A stretch of 8,979 bases of DNA from DATLBY01 sp035526665 (GTDB lineage: Bacteria > Acidobacteriota > Terriglobia > Bryobacterales > Bryobacteraceae). The position numbers and the translations under genes were made by a program. The notes under the pieces are model-generated. The model did not search any database. It had not been told where the DNA came from and was given only the letters and a program-made list of their open reading frames with translations. The stretch spans positions 1 to 8,979 of the forward strand of contig DATLBY010000287.1 of NCBI GenBank assembly GCA_035526665.1, in the 5' to 3' direction. Of this stretch, positions 1 to 6,273 are shown piece after piece (the first letter of the stretch is position 1; the number at the start of each line of letters is the position of its first letter).

Positions 1-252
1 CGCGTGACCGCCCGCTACGCCGGCCGCAGCCAGACCCAGGAAGTGCTCAGTCAGTCCAGTTTTTATTCCGTCAACGATTTCCGGCTGCACTTTGGTTTGG
101 GCGCGGCGGAGAACGCCGATCTGACCGTACGCTGGCCGAGCGGCGCAGCGCAGACGTTCCCAGCCGTCCGTGGCGGACGCCTGGTGACTATCAAGGAAGG
201 CGAGAAAACATTCAGCGAGCAGCTTTTCCGGGAAAAAAACGGAGGCCGTTGA
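1..252 (+). CDS. CRTAC1-like protein, C-terminal end with ASPIC/UnbV domain (5' partial)
   Basis: Only the last 83 codons are in the window; the frame is open from base 1 and stops with TGA at 250-252. The visible part matches the ASPIC/UnbV domain that closes CRTAC1-family proteins: the stretch LHFGLG (about codons 31-36), then a valine-rich strand leading into VRWPSG, and a terminal strand ending IKEGE. In this family the domain normally follows a set of FG-GAP/VCBS beta-propeller repeats in a secreted protein of some 500-1100 residues, so most of the gene should lie upstream. The exact function of these proteins is not known; propeller repeats suggest binding of ligand or other surface proteins. 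In Acidobacteriota such genes often lie near TPR and TonB-dependent receptor genes, as here. The GTG at position 4 is not a credible start because it would cut the domain. Family assignment is good; any precise role is unknown. Confidence 0.85.
   Translation, partial: RVTARYAGRSQTQEVLSQSSFYSVNDFRLHFGLGAAENADLTVRWPSGAAQTFPAVRGGRLVTIKEGEKTFSEQLFREKNGGR
241..245 (+). promoter_or_regulatory. Shine-Dalgarno GGAGG inside the CRTAC1-like 3' end
   Basis: GGAGG lies six bases before an ATG at 252-254 that overlaps the TGA stop of the upstream gene (TGATG). It is the only good ribosome binding site near the S4-domain gene, but its spacing fits the ATG at 252 and not the S4 start at 281, which is 35 bases away. 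It could load ribosomes onto a 10-codon ORF whose stop overlaps the S4 start. Confidence 0.4.
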
Positions 253-284
253 TGTCGTTCGGTACGAAAATGGCTGCAGCATGA
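252..284 (+). CDS. Possible 10-codon coupling ORF (MSFGTKMAAA)
   Basis: The ATG at 252-254 shares a base with the stop of the preceding gene, is preceded by GGAGG at ideal distance, and opens a 10-codon frame that ends at TGA 282-284. That stop overlaps the ATG of the S4-domain gene (281-283) as ATGA. The S4 gene has no Shine-Dalgarno of its own, so ribosomes ending this mini-ORF could re-start on it. This is inference from spacing and overlap only; the peptide has no recognisable features. The alternative is that it is accidental, or that the S4 protein is initiated in another way. A base error here that hides an N-terminal extension of the S4 protein is also possible, but the family usually starts close to the S4 domain, as the 281 start does. 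Confidence 0.25.
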   Translation: MSFGTKMAAA

Positions 285-661
285 CCCGTGTGAGGATAGA
301 CAAGTGGCTGTGGGCCGCCCGATTCTTCAAAACGCGCACGCTTGCTGGCCGCGCGTGTGAACTCGGCAGGATCGAGTCCAATGGACAGCGAGCCAAGGCA
401 GCGCGTGAGGTCGCGGTGGGCGACCTGCTGCAAGTGACGAACGACGGCGGTGTCTTCCAAGTAGAGGTTTTGGCGCTCAGTGAGGTCCGCGGACCGGCGC
501 CCGTGGCGGAGACGCTCTACCGAGAAACAGAGGCGAGCCGGGCAGCGCGCCTGATGTTGGTGGAAGAAAGGAAAGCCATGCGGCATTTCGAAGGAGCGCG
601 GGAAGGCAAACCATCGAAACGCGACCGCCGCGAAATCCACCGCTTTCTGGGCGATTCGTGA
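281..661 (+). CDS. hslR: Hsp15-like S4-domain RNA-binding protein
   Basis: A 126-residue basic protein. Residues about 4-60 form an S4 RNA-binding domain that opens with the family signature RIDKWLWAARFFKTR, followed by a segment of the type (I/V)xxNGQRAK. The C-terminal tail is charged and contains KPSKRDRREIHRF, which resembles the KKERRDLLRF tail of E. coli Hsp15 (HslR, about 133 residues) as I recall it. Hsp15 binds free 50S subunits carrying a stalled nascent chain on tRNA and helps recycle them after heat stress; it acts in the cytoplasm. The ATG at 281 places the S4 domain at the very N-terminus as usual, and no in-frame start lies close upstream. It has no good Shine-Dalgarno, which suggests translational coupling to the gene or mini-ORF before it (29-bp gap to the CRTAC1-like stop). 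It has no evident functional link with the receptor genes nearby. Confidence 0.85.
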   Translation: MTRVRIDKWLWAARFFKTRTLAGRACELGRIESNGQRAKAAREVAVGDLLQVTNDGGVFQVEVLALSEVRGPAPVAETLYRETEASRAARLMLVEERKAMRHFEGAREGKPSKRDRREIHRFLGDS

Positions 662-705
662 CGGCGGCGCCGCACATCGTCCAAACACAGGTAGTAACTC
701 GGCAA

Positions 706-735
706 TTGTAATTTGAAATCGATTTGGCGCATACT
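706..735 (+). promoter_or_regulatory. Candidate sigma70-type promoter of the first receptor gene
   Basis: TTGTAA (706-711) and CATACT (730-735) are separated by 18 bases; each matches four of six consensus positions. Transcription would begin near 742 and give a leader of about 25 bases before the ATG at 767. The 105-bp gap behind the S4 gene is AT-rich compared with the flanking genes, which fits a promoter. The match is weak and readthrough from upstream is equally possible. Confidence 0.3.
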
Positions 736-756
736 GTAACACAACTGCAGCACGAT

Positions 757-762
757 GAGGTG
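757..762 (+). promoter_or_regulatory. Ribosome binding site of the first receptor gene
   Basis: GAGGTG lies four bases before the ATG at 767. It supports that ATG as the start, which also places a signal peptide at the N-terminus. Confidence 0.55.
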
Positions 763-766
763 AAAT

Positions 767-1222
767 ATGCGATTGGTCTATCTATTTTTCTGGGTCGCGG
801 CCGTATCCTTGGCACAGACCGGCACCGGGAACATTCAAGGAACCGTGAAGGACGTGGCTGACGCCGTCGTGCCGAATGCCACGGTGAAGGTCCTCCACAC
901 TGCTACGAATCGACAGTATCAGTCTCTGACCAATGAGGTGGGTTTTTACCTTCTACCTTCCCTCCAGACCGGCGCCTACCAGATCACGGTGGAGTCGCCT
1001 GGAATGGAATCCTGGAAAGGAAGCCTCACGCTGGTCACAGGCCAGTCCGCGCAGGTGGACCCGGTACTCAAGCCAGGGGCCACGGCCACGTCTGTGACTG
1101 TAGCGGGCGACGTTACCCCGCTGGTTACCACCAACAGCGCAACCATTTCTACCGTGCTGGAACGCGAGCGGATTGAGCAATTGCGATCAACGGCCGCTTC
1201 ATTACCACGTTGCTTTACATGA
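767..1222 (+). CDS. TonB-dependent receptor 1, N-terminal fragment (frameshifted)
   Basis: This 151-codon frame holds the front of an Oar-like TonB-dependent receptor. Residues 1-16 look like a signal peptide (hydrophobic core LFFWVAAVSLA, cleavage after SLA). Residues about 18-105 form a carboxypeptidase-regulatory-like beta-sandwich (GxIQGTVKD at its start, TNEVGFYLLPSLQTGAYQI in the middle). A linker then leads to the plug, with ERERIEQL at 132-139. After L139 the frame runs into twelve unrelated residues and TGA at 1220-1222. The next expected residues, P followed by INGRF, are found one frame over from base 1186. One C missing from the run after base 1183 (TTGCGATC where TTGCCGATC is expected) explains the break exactly. 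If it is real, this piece would be a secreted domain without plug or barrel. It belongs with the 1219-4431 fragment; restored, the protein would be about 1221 residues, normal for the family. Confidence 0.85.
   Translation: MRLVYLFFWVAAVSLAQTGTGNIQGTVKDVADAVVPNATVKVLHTATNRQYQSLTNEVGFYLLPSLQTGAYQITVESPGMESWKGSLTLVTGQSAQVDPVLKPGATATSVTVAGDVTPLVTTNSATISTVLERERIEQLRSTAASLPRCFT
1181..1189 (+). other. Frameshift site: one missing base splits receptor 1
   Basis: Reading IEQL in the first frame up to 1183 and INGRFITTLLYMTTPGVE in the next frame from 1186 leaves only CG (1184-1185) between them. Adding one C gives CCG (Pro) and the plug motif QLPINGR. The second receptor in this window carries QLPLNGR at the same place (residues 146-152), which confirms both the position and the type of the lesion. 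No heptamer of the X XXY YYZ type is present, so programmed -1 slippage is unlikely. Confidence 0.85.
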
Positions 1223-4200
1223 CCACGCCGGGCGTGGAATCCGGCTCGGTGCCACGCGTGTATGGATTGCGCTACGCCACGGAAATGCTGCAGGACGGCG
1301 CCGTTCTGGAGAACCGCGAATGGCAATCTCTTCCCGCGCGGCCGCCTGGGCTCGACACCATAGGCGAGGTGCGTTCCGAGACCAATAACTCCTCGGCCAA
1401 ACTGAATCGGCCGGGAACCTTCATGCTTACCACCAAATCGGGCACCAATGAACTGCATGGGTCCATATTCGAAACCGCCCGCAACAGCGGCTTGGGTGTA
1501 GCCCGGGCGCGCCAGGACTACTATCAAAAGCCGCCGCATCTGGTACGCAACGAATTCGGCGCCTCGCTCGGCGGACCGGTATGGATTCCCAAACTGTATA
1601 ACGGCAAAAACCGCACGTTCTTCTTCTTTGCATATGAAGGCTACCAGCTTCGCCAGGCGTCAACGCGCAGTATCGCTGTTCCCACGGCTGCCTTCCGGCA
1701 AGGCGACTTCAGCGGCCTGGTGGATGCGCAGGGCCGCCGCTTCACCATCTACGATCCGCTGACCACAAACGCACAGTGGGAGCGGACCCCGTTCCCCAAT
1801 AATCAAATTCCGATCAGCCGCCAGAGTCCTCTAGCGAAGTACCTCTATAGTGTTACGCCGCTGCCCACGCATAGCGATAACCCGCTGGTCACGGCAAACT
1901 GGTTTGGTCTCGGATTCGACAACACGAGACAGCACACGGAAACTGTGCGCGTCGATCATAAAATCAACGATACGAATCATCTGTTCTTCCGCTATTCGCA
2001 CAGCCCCGCTAATTCCGAGCGCACCAATGATCCGTATGGCCAGTCCCCCACCACGCTCGACCGCCGGGCCAACGCATACATCGACAGCGGCCAGAATGAT
2101 AGCGGCGTCGCCAACTGGACCCATACCTTCTCGCCCACTTTTTTCAGTGAGACTCTAGTCAGCGTGGCCCGCGATTACCGGGGGCAGCTTCCCTTCACCG
2201 GCACCGAGGAGATCTCCAGCACTTTGGGATTGCCCAATCCGTTCAAAGGTGTTGGCTTTCCGCGTATCCCATATTCCATGTCATCCAGCACCGGAGTGGG
2301 GATGGCCTATGATTCCAGCATCAACCCCACAATCAACTATGGCCGCATCTACAACGTCGACCAGAACTTCACGAAAATCTCCGGACATCATGAGTTTCAA
2401 TTCGGTGGGCGCCTTCGCTATGAGCAGCTCGAAACGCTCAATGACCAGCAGATCGCCCAGGGCCAATTAGACTACAACAACGTCTCTCAAACGGGGCTCT
2501 ATGACCCCAGTTCGGGTAACTCCTACAGCGCTGCTCCCTTTACCGGCCACACTGCCGCTAATTTCTTTCTGGGTCTCGGAACATATCAGGCGCAGTTCGA
2601 ACGCTCCTGGTATCGTCCGCGGGTTCACGAGCGCGCCCTCTACTTTCAGGACAATTACAAGGTCACATCACGACTCACCCTGAACCTGGGATTGCGCTAC
2701 GAATACAACAGCCCCGTCAATGAGCGGGATCACACCATCTTTGGTTTCGACGAGAAGAAAAAGGCGATCATTCTGGGCAGGTCCATCCCGGACCTGGTCG
2801 AACGCAAAATCCTTCTTCCCTCGATCGTCGATGCGTATACCAAGCTGGGCATGAAGTTCACTACACCGAAGGAAGCCGGATTGCCGGATTCACTCACTTA
2901 CTCGAATTTCCTCGATTTCGGCCCGCGCGCCGGATTCGCCTACCGGTTGGGATCGGCGCATCGCAGCACTGTGATTCGCGGCGGGTACTCGATCTTTGCG
3001 TATCCTGAGTCGCTGCGGCTATTCGCCGGTAACACCCAGAACACGATTCCGGGACGCGGCAATATCAGCTATAACCCCAACGCAGCCGAACAAAGTCCCG
3101 ACGGATTCCCCAATTACTTGCTCCGATCCGTGCCCACAATTGTCGCCGGCGTAAACAGCAACAACATCCTGGATCCCAACAAGGTCACAGGCATCACTCG
3201 TGGCGGCGGCGGGCTGTTCTATCTCGACCCGCACCAGCCTACAGCCCGCGCTCACCAGTGGAACATGCTCGTGGAGCGGGAGATATTTGCCAATACCGTG
3301 GTCAAGTTCGGGTACATCGGCACGCACGGCATGCGCATGTCGCAGTGGTACACCTACAACGACAACTCTCCCGCTTATGTTTGGTACACCCGGACGGGAG
3401 AGCCCTTCCCGACCGGCGAGTACGCGAACGTGGCCCGCCGTCCCTTTGATCAGCAGCTCTTCGGAACGATGCAGCGCTACCAAAAGACCGGCTGGTCGAA
3501 TTTCAATGGCATGCAACTGGAGTTCGAGCACCGCTATTCGAAAGGTCACGCTTTCCAGGTGTTCTATGTGATGAGCAACGCGTTGCGGGTCGCCGGGGAT
3601 GGCTGGCGCGACGACGTGCTGCGCCCCGCCAGCTATTATCTGCCGGGCACTGTTCCAGAGGACGACGCCGCACGGAACCGCCTGCTCTTCTACCGCCGCG
3701 ATACCGGAATTCCGAAGCATCGTGTGAACTGGAACTTCCTGATCGACCTGCCGTTCGGGAAAGGGAAGGCCATCGGGCGCAACGCGAATCGTTTCGTAAA
3801 TGCTTTTGTGGGCGGCTGGCAGCTGGCCGGCAATGGTTCTCTAGTCAGCCGTTACTTCCAATTGCCCACCAGCTATTGGGGACCGCAGGGGAAGGTCGAG
3901 GTTTACGGCAAGAAGTACCAGGTCCAGGATTGCCGCAGCGGTGTCTGCTATGACGGCTGGCTCTACTGGAACGGATACATCCCGGCAAACCGCATCAATA
4001 GCTACGCCGCCAATGGGAAACCGAACGGCGTCATGGGGGTTCCGGATAATTACAAACCATTCCAGACACCCACGATACCGATCCCGGCGAATGGCGGAAA
4101 TTCGAGCGACCCGAATTTCGGATTTTACGATAGCAACACTGTGTATGTGCCCCTCAAAAACGGCACGATCCAGCGGACCAGTCTCGACACCGGACTCCAC

Positions 4201-4431
4201 CCGCTGCAGAACCAGTTTATAGCCGCTCCGATGATCTGGAACATGGCAGGGTCGCTATTCAAATCGTTCCCCATCACGGAACGGGTGGCGCTGCGCGTGA
4301 ATGCCGACTTCCTGAACAACCTATTTAATATGCCGGGAGACACTGTTCCCCAAAGTGACGGGCTTCTGATCAACCGCAACTCCGCTAACCCGGCGCGGGT
4401 GCTGCAGTTGACCATGCGGCTCACTTGGTAG
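1219..4431 (+). CDS. TonB-dependent receptor 1, plug and beta-barrel fragment (frameshifted)
   Basis: A frame of 1070 codons from the ATG at 1219 holds the plug and the outer-membrane barrel of an Oar-like receptor. Homology starts earlier, at base 1186. Plug features include GTFMLTTKSGTNELHGSIFE (about residues 67-86) and NEFGASLGGPV. Barrel strands follow, with the family landmarks NRTFFFFAYEGY, RRPFDQQLFGTMQRYQKTG and HRVNWNFLIDLPFGKGK. The last residues are LQLTMRLTW, ending in an aromatic residue as usual for proteins inserted by the BAM machinery. A cysteine pair (CRSGVC, base 3931 onward) may close an extracellular loop. The barrel is intact over 3.2 kb, so the lesion is recent or an error. 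Alone, this piece lacks a signal peptide and could not reach the outer membrane. TTG at 1210 is an alternative start; ATG 1219 overlaps the stop of the first fragment (ATGA), which could permit re-initiation. The ligand cannot be told from sequence. Confidence 0.88.
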   Translation: MTTPGVESGSVPRVYGLRYATEMLQDGAVLENREWQSLPARPPGLDTIGEVRSETNNSSAKLNRPGTFMLTTKSGTNELHGSIFETARNSGLGVARARQDYYQKPPHLVRNEFGASLGGPVWIPKLYNGKNRTFFFFAYEGYQLRQASTRSIAVPTAAFRQGDFSGLVDAQGRRFTIYDPLTTNAQWERTPFPNNQIPISRQSPLAKYLYSVTPLPTHSDNPLVTANWFGLGFDNTRQHTETVRVDHKINDTNHLFFRYSHSPANSERTNDPYGQSPTTLDRRANAYIDSGQNDSGVANWTHTFSPTFFSETLVSVARDYRGQLPFTGTEEISSTLGLPNPFKGVGFPRIPYSMSSSTGVGMAYDSSINPTINYGRIYNVDQNFTKISGHHEFQFGGRLRYEQLETLNDQQIAQGQLDYNNVSQTGLYDPSSGNSYSAAPFTGHTAANFFLGLGTYQAQFERSWYRPRVHERALYFQDNYKVTSRLTLNLGLRYEYNSPVNERDHTIFGFDEKKKAIILGRSIPDLVERKILLPSIVDAYTKLGMKFTTPKEAGLPDSLTYSNFLDFGPRAGFAYRLGSAHRSTVIRGGYSIFAYPESLRLFAGNTQNTIPGRGNISYNPNAAEQSPDGFPNYLLRSVPTIVAGVNSNNILDPNKVTGITRGGGGLFYLDPHQPTARAHQWNMLVEREIFANTVVKFGYIGTHGMRMSQWYTYNDNSPAYVWYTRTGEPFPTGEYANVARRPFDQQLFGTMQRYQKTGWSNFNGMQLEFEHRYSKGHAFQVFYVMSNALRVAGDGWRDDVLRPASYYLPGTVPEDDAARNRLLFYRRDTGIPKHRVNWNFLIDLPFGKGKAIGRNANRFVNAFVGGWQLAGNGSLVSRYFQLPTSYWGPQGKVEVYGKKYQVQDCRSGVCYDGWLYWNGYIPANRINSYAANGKPNGVMGVPDNYKPFQTPTIPIPANGGNSSDPNFGFYDSNTVYVPLKNGTIQRTSLDTGLHPLQNQFIAAPMIWNMAGSLFKSFPITERVALRVNADFLNNLFNMPGDTVPQSDGLLINRNSANPARVLQLTMRLTW

Positions 4432-4434
4432 GTG

Positions 4435-5712
4435 ATGCTGCCGCAGATCGTCTTATTTGCCTTTCTTGCGCAAGCGCCCTCTCCCCGCGGAGCAGCGGCC
4501 CTGGTCGATGCGGGCGTGGAACTGTTGCATCAGGAGAAATTCAACGAAGCGGCGGAGAAGTTCGTGCAGGCAGTGGCTCTCGATCCCAATCTGGCCGAAG
4601 CACATTACCTGCTTGGGCTGGTCCGGCAACAGAGCGGCCGCACCGATCAGGCGCTGTCTTCTTTCCGTTCCGCCGTGCGAATCAATCCACGTTATGCCGA
4701 GGCACAGGCCCGGGTTTGCGAGTTGGTGACTGCGGCGGCAAAAGCGCGCGAGACCGGATTTGAAGCGGCCGCGAACGAGTGCCGCCGCGCCATAGCATTG
4801 CATGGAAATGATCCCGAGTCTCATTTCCATCTGGGATGGGTTGAAGGCAAGTTAGGCAATCGCGCCCACGCTATGCAAGAGCATCAGATTGTTCTGCGGC
4901 TCAATCCCAAATTCCCGGGTGCGAAATATGAGCTCGCCATGGCATACCTGGACTCGCAGGAACTGGATAGCGCCATTCCCATACTGAAAGAAGTGATCGC
5001 CGCCGAGCCGCGGAATGCTAACGCTCGTTTTCAGTTGGGCGCGGCCCTCGCCAAAAAGGGCGACTGTGCCGCGGCCATTCCGATGCTTGAAACCGCTCCG
5101 GATAACGCCCGGACACAGTATGTTCTGGCCGGTTGTTATAAGAAGCTCAATCGCGGGGAAGAAGCCGAGTCCGCACTGAATAAAGTGAAAAAGCTTCGCG
5201 CGGGCGCCGACGCGCGCATGCAGGCCAAATACCGCGCCGCCGCGGCCCATAAGCTCGCGGAAGCTGGAAAGCTGGACGAGGCCATCACCGAATACCGCGC
5301 TGCTCTCGCGCTGGTGAAGGACCCTGCGGTTGCCATCGACCTGGCGGTGGCGCTGCTCAAAAAGGGCGAGCCGCTGGAAGTAGTCCAACTGCTCGGCCAG
5401 GGGACTGACCCGCTGGAGCGCTACCAGGTGGCGCTCGCCTATTTTGCGCTCAAGCGATTTCCTGAGGCGCGGACTACTTTGGAGTCTGTACTGCGCGCCC
5501 GGCCGGAATTTGTAGAGGCCTGGTATCAACTCGGGCTCACATGGCTGGAACTGGGCAACGCACTGGCGGCCGAGCGGTCGTTTCGCCGGGCCACTGAGCT
5601 CCGGCCCGACGAGCCGGCATTTCGGCTCGCGTGGGCAGATACGCTGAGGCAACTCGGCCGGCTGGAGGAGGCCCGCAAGCAGACAGGGTTAGCCGCTCCG
5701 CCGGCTAAATAA
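4435..5712 (+). CDS. TPR-repeat protein, probably exported
   Basis: A 425-residue protein made almost entirely of tetratricopeptide repeats, roughly ten to twelve. Clear copies lie near residues 53-86 (DPNLAEAHYLLGLVRQQSGR), 127-159, 160-193, 263-294, 327-359 and 360-393. A stretch at about 88-107 breaks the regular spacing. The N-terminus is short and hydrophobic (MLPQIVLFAFLAQA, then PSPRG) and may be a signal peptide with cleavage after AQA, although it lacks the usual positive charge. TPR arrays are helical scaffolds that bind partner proteins; no catalytic motif is present. The start is four bases after the receptor stop, so the two genes are very probably one operon with coupled translation. 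GTG at 4432 is an alternative start that adds one residue. A role as periplasmic partner of the receptor is inferred from context only. Confidence 0.85.
   Translation: MLPQIVLFAFLAQAPSPRGAAALVDAGVELLHQEKFNEAAEKFVQAVALDPNLAEAHYLLGLVRQQSGRTDQALSSFRSAVRINPRYAEAQARVCELVTAAAKARETGFEAAANECRRAIALHGNDPESHFHLGWVEGKLGNRAHAMQEHQIVLRLNPKFPGAKYELAMAYLDSQELDSAIPILKEVIAAEPRNANARFQLGAALAKKGDCAAAIPMLETAPDNARTQYVLAGCYKKLNRGEEAESALNKVKKLRAGADARMQAKYRAAAAHKLAEAGKLDEAITEYRAALALVKDPAVAIDLAVALLKKGEPLEVVQLLGQGTDPLERYQVALAYFALKRFPEARTTLESVLRARPEFVEAWYQLGLTWLELGNALAAERSFRRATELRPDEPAFRLAWADTLRQLGRLEEARKQTGLAAPPAK
5689..5708 (+). terminator. Weak hairpin at the TPR gene 3' end
   Basis: TTAGCCG (5689-5695) and CGGCTAA (5702-5708) form a 7-bp stem with a 6-base loop, overlapping the last TPR codons just before the stop. 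The sequence after it (ATAAATTGG) has no real U-run, so intrinsic termination would be poor. It is the only hairpin I noticed between the two convergent genes. Confidence 0.25.
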
Positions 5713-5732
5713 ATTGGTTGCAGGCGTGAAGG

Positions 5733-5984
5733 CTATATCGCTCGCGCTCCGGCCAGCAGCCCGATGATACTTACGTCTTCATCTACGCTTGGCCAGCGGA
5801 TGCCCTCACCGTCTCCCAGCAGTTCCCACTGCTGACGTTGTTCGTCCGAAGCGTGCAGTATACGGGCGAACCAAGTCAGAGGCACCGAAAGCTTCCGGCC
5901 ATCCTTCAGGCTGATTAACAACTCGGCGGACGTAATCTCCGCTCCAGCCGCGCGCGGGTTTGCTTCAACAGTGAAAAAATTCAT
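5733..5984 (-). CDS. DUF2442 domain protein
   Basis: An 83-residue protein read on the - strand. It has the DUF2442 pattern: an N-terminal half with two strands around LLISLKDGRKLSVPLTWF (about residues 23-40), and a C-terminal half with the hallmark IRWPSVDEDVSIIGLLAG. ATG at 5984 is chosen because GGAGG lies six bases before it (5995-5991); a TTG at 5999 would include that ribosome binding site in the coding part. DUF2442 proteins are small and of unknown biochemical role. They are often encoded next to a DUF4160 gene in a toxin-antitoxin-like arrangement, but no DUF4160 frame is visible in the adjoining 289 bases, so this copy seems to stand alone. It converges on the TPR gene with a 20-bp gap and is divergent from the second receptor. 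Confidence 0.85.
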   Translation of the reverse strand: MNFFTVEANPRAAGAEITSAELLISLKDGRKLSVPLTWFARILHASDEQRQQWELLGDGEGIRWPSVDEDVSIIGLLAGARAI

Positions 5985-6218
5985 GCCATCCCTCCCCAAA
6001 GCGAGTTGTCCTCAACCCTTGCCATATGTGGCGAGCTTTCGCTGGGCTCATCGCTCTAAAGGAAGAAATGGTACTGGTCAGGTCCCCATTCGTCTCCAAT
6101 CCGGAGTATACGGCCTTTCCAACCCCGATTCCAGGGATGTCGTCGCAGAATGGTCCGCAGGGTGTGCCCGGGCCCGGAAGATTCCTATGGTTGTGCGCTC
6201 CCGGCACTCCCGTGGAGG

Positions 6219-6227
6219 TGCTATACT
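6219..6227 (+). promoter_or_regulatory. Extended -10 promoter of receptor 2
   Basis: TGCTATACT is an extended -10 element (TGn followed by TATACT, five of six consensus positions). No -35 box is evident at 17 bases upstream, which extended -10 promoters can do without. Transcription would start near 6234 and leave a leader of about 40 bases, containing the ribosome binding site. This suggests receptor 2 is transcribed independently of receptor 1. Confidence 0.5.
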
Positions 6228-6261
6228 CTCGTGAAACTCGTTCTCGACATTGGATATTCTC

Positions 6262-6267
6262 AGGAGG
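6262..6267 (+). promoter_or_regulatory. Strong ribosome binding site of receptor 2
   Basis: AGGAGG is a perfect Shine-Dalgarno core, six bases before the ATG at 6274, and fixes that start. It is the strongest site in the window, suggesting high expression when the gene is transcribed. Confidence 0.8.
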
Positions 6268-6273
6268 TTCAAG

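Larger units (their letters stand above)
5985..6273. other. Divergent intergenic region between DUF2442 and receptor 2
   Basis: These 289 bases contain no gene I can recognise. They hold the ribosome binding site of DUF2442 at one end and the promoter and ribosome binding site of receptor 2 at the other. A + frame from 6026 to 6277 stays open for 83 codons (internal ATG at 6068 behind AAAGGA). Its stop overlaps the receptor ATG, but the translation is proline/glycine-rich without family resemblance and it spans the receptor promoter. A GC-rich self-complementary patch (GCCCGGGCCCGG) lies near 6166-6177. Confidence 0.5.

Noticed and set aside
665..674. GCGGCGCCGC palindrome after the S4 gene as a terminator
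   Set aside because: No loop-forming stem of useful length and no following T-run.
477..815. - strand frames opposite the S4 gene and the start of receptor 1
   Set aside because: They cover two supported + strand genes and their translations look like random arginine/proline-rich shadow sequence.
1172..1222. Programmed -1 ribosomal frameshift in receptor 1
   Set aside because: A -1 shift would join the frames, but no slippery heptamer or downstream stem is visible, and a single missing C restores the exact family motif.
3019..3720. Long - strand open frame opposite receptor 1 (233 codons)
   Set aside because: Antisense to well-conserved barrel sequence; no recognisable domain.
4852..5652. 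Long - strand open frame opposite the TPR gene (266 codons)
   Set aside because: It lies wholly antisense to a clear TPR gene, has no family resemblance, and is typical of a GC-rich shadow frame.
5965..6207. - strand 80-codon frame overlapping the DUF2442 start
   Set aside because: Overlaps a supported gene in another frame and resembles neither DUF4160 nor any family I know.
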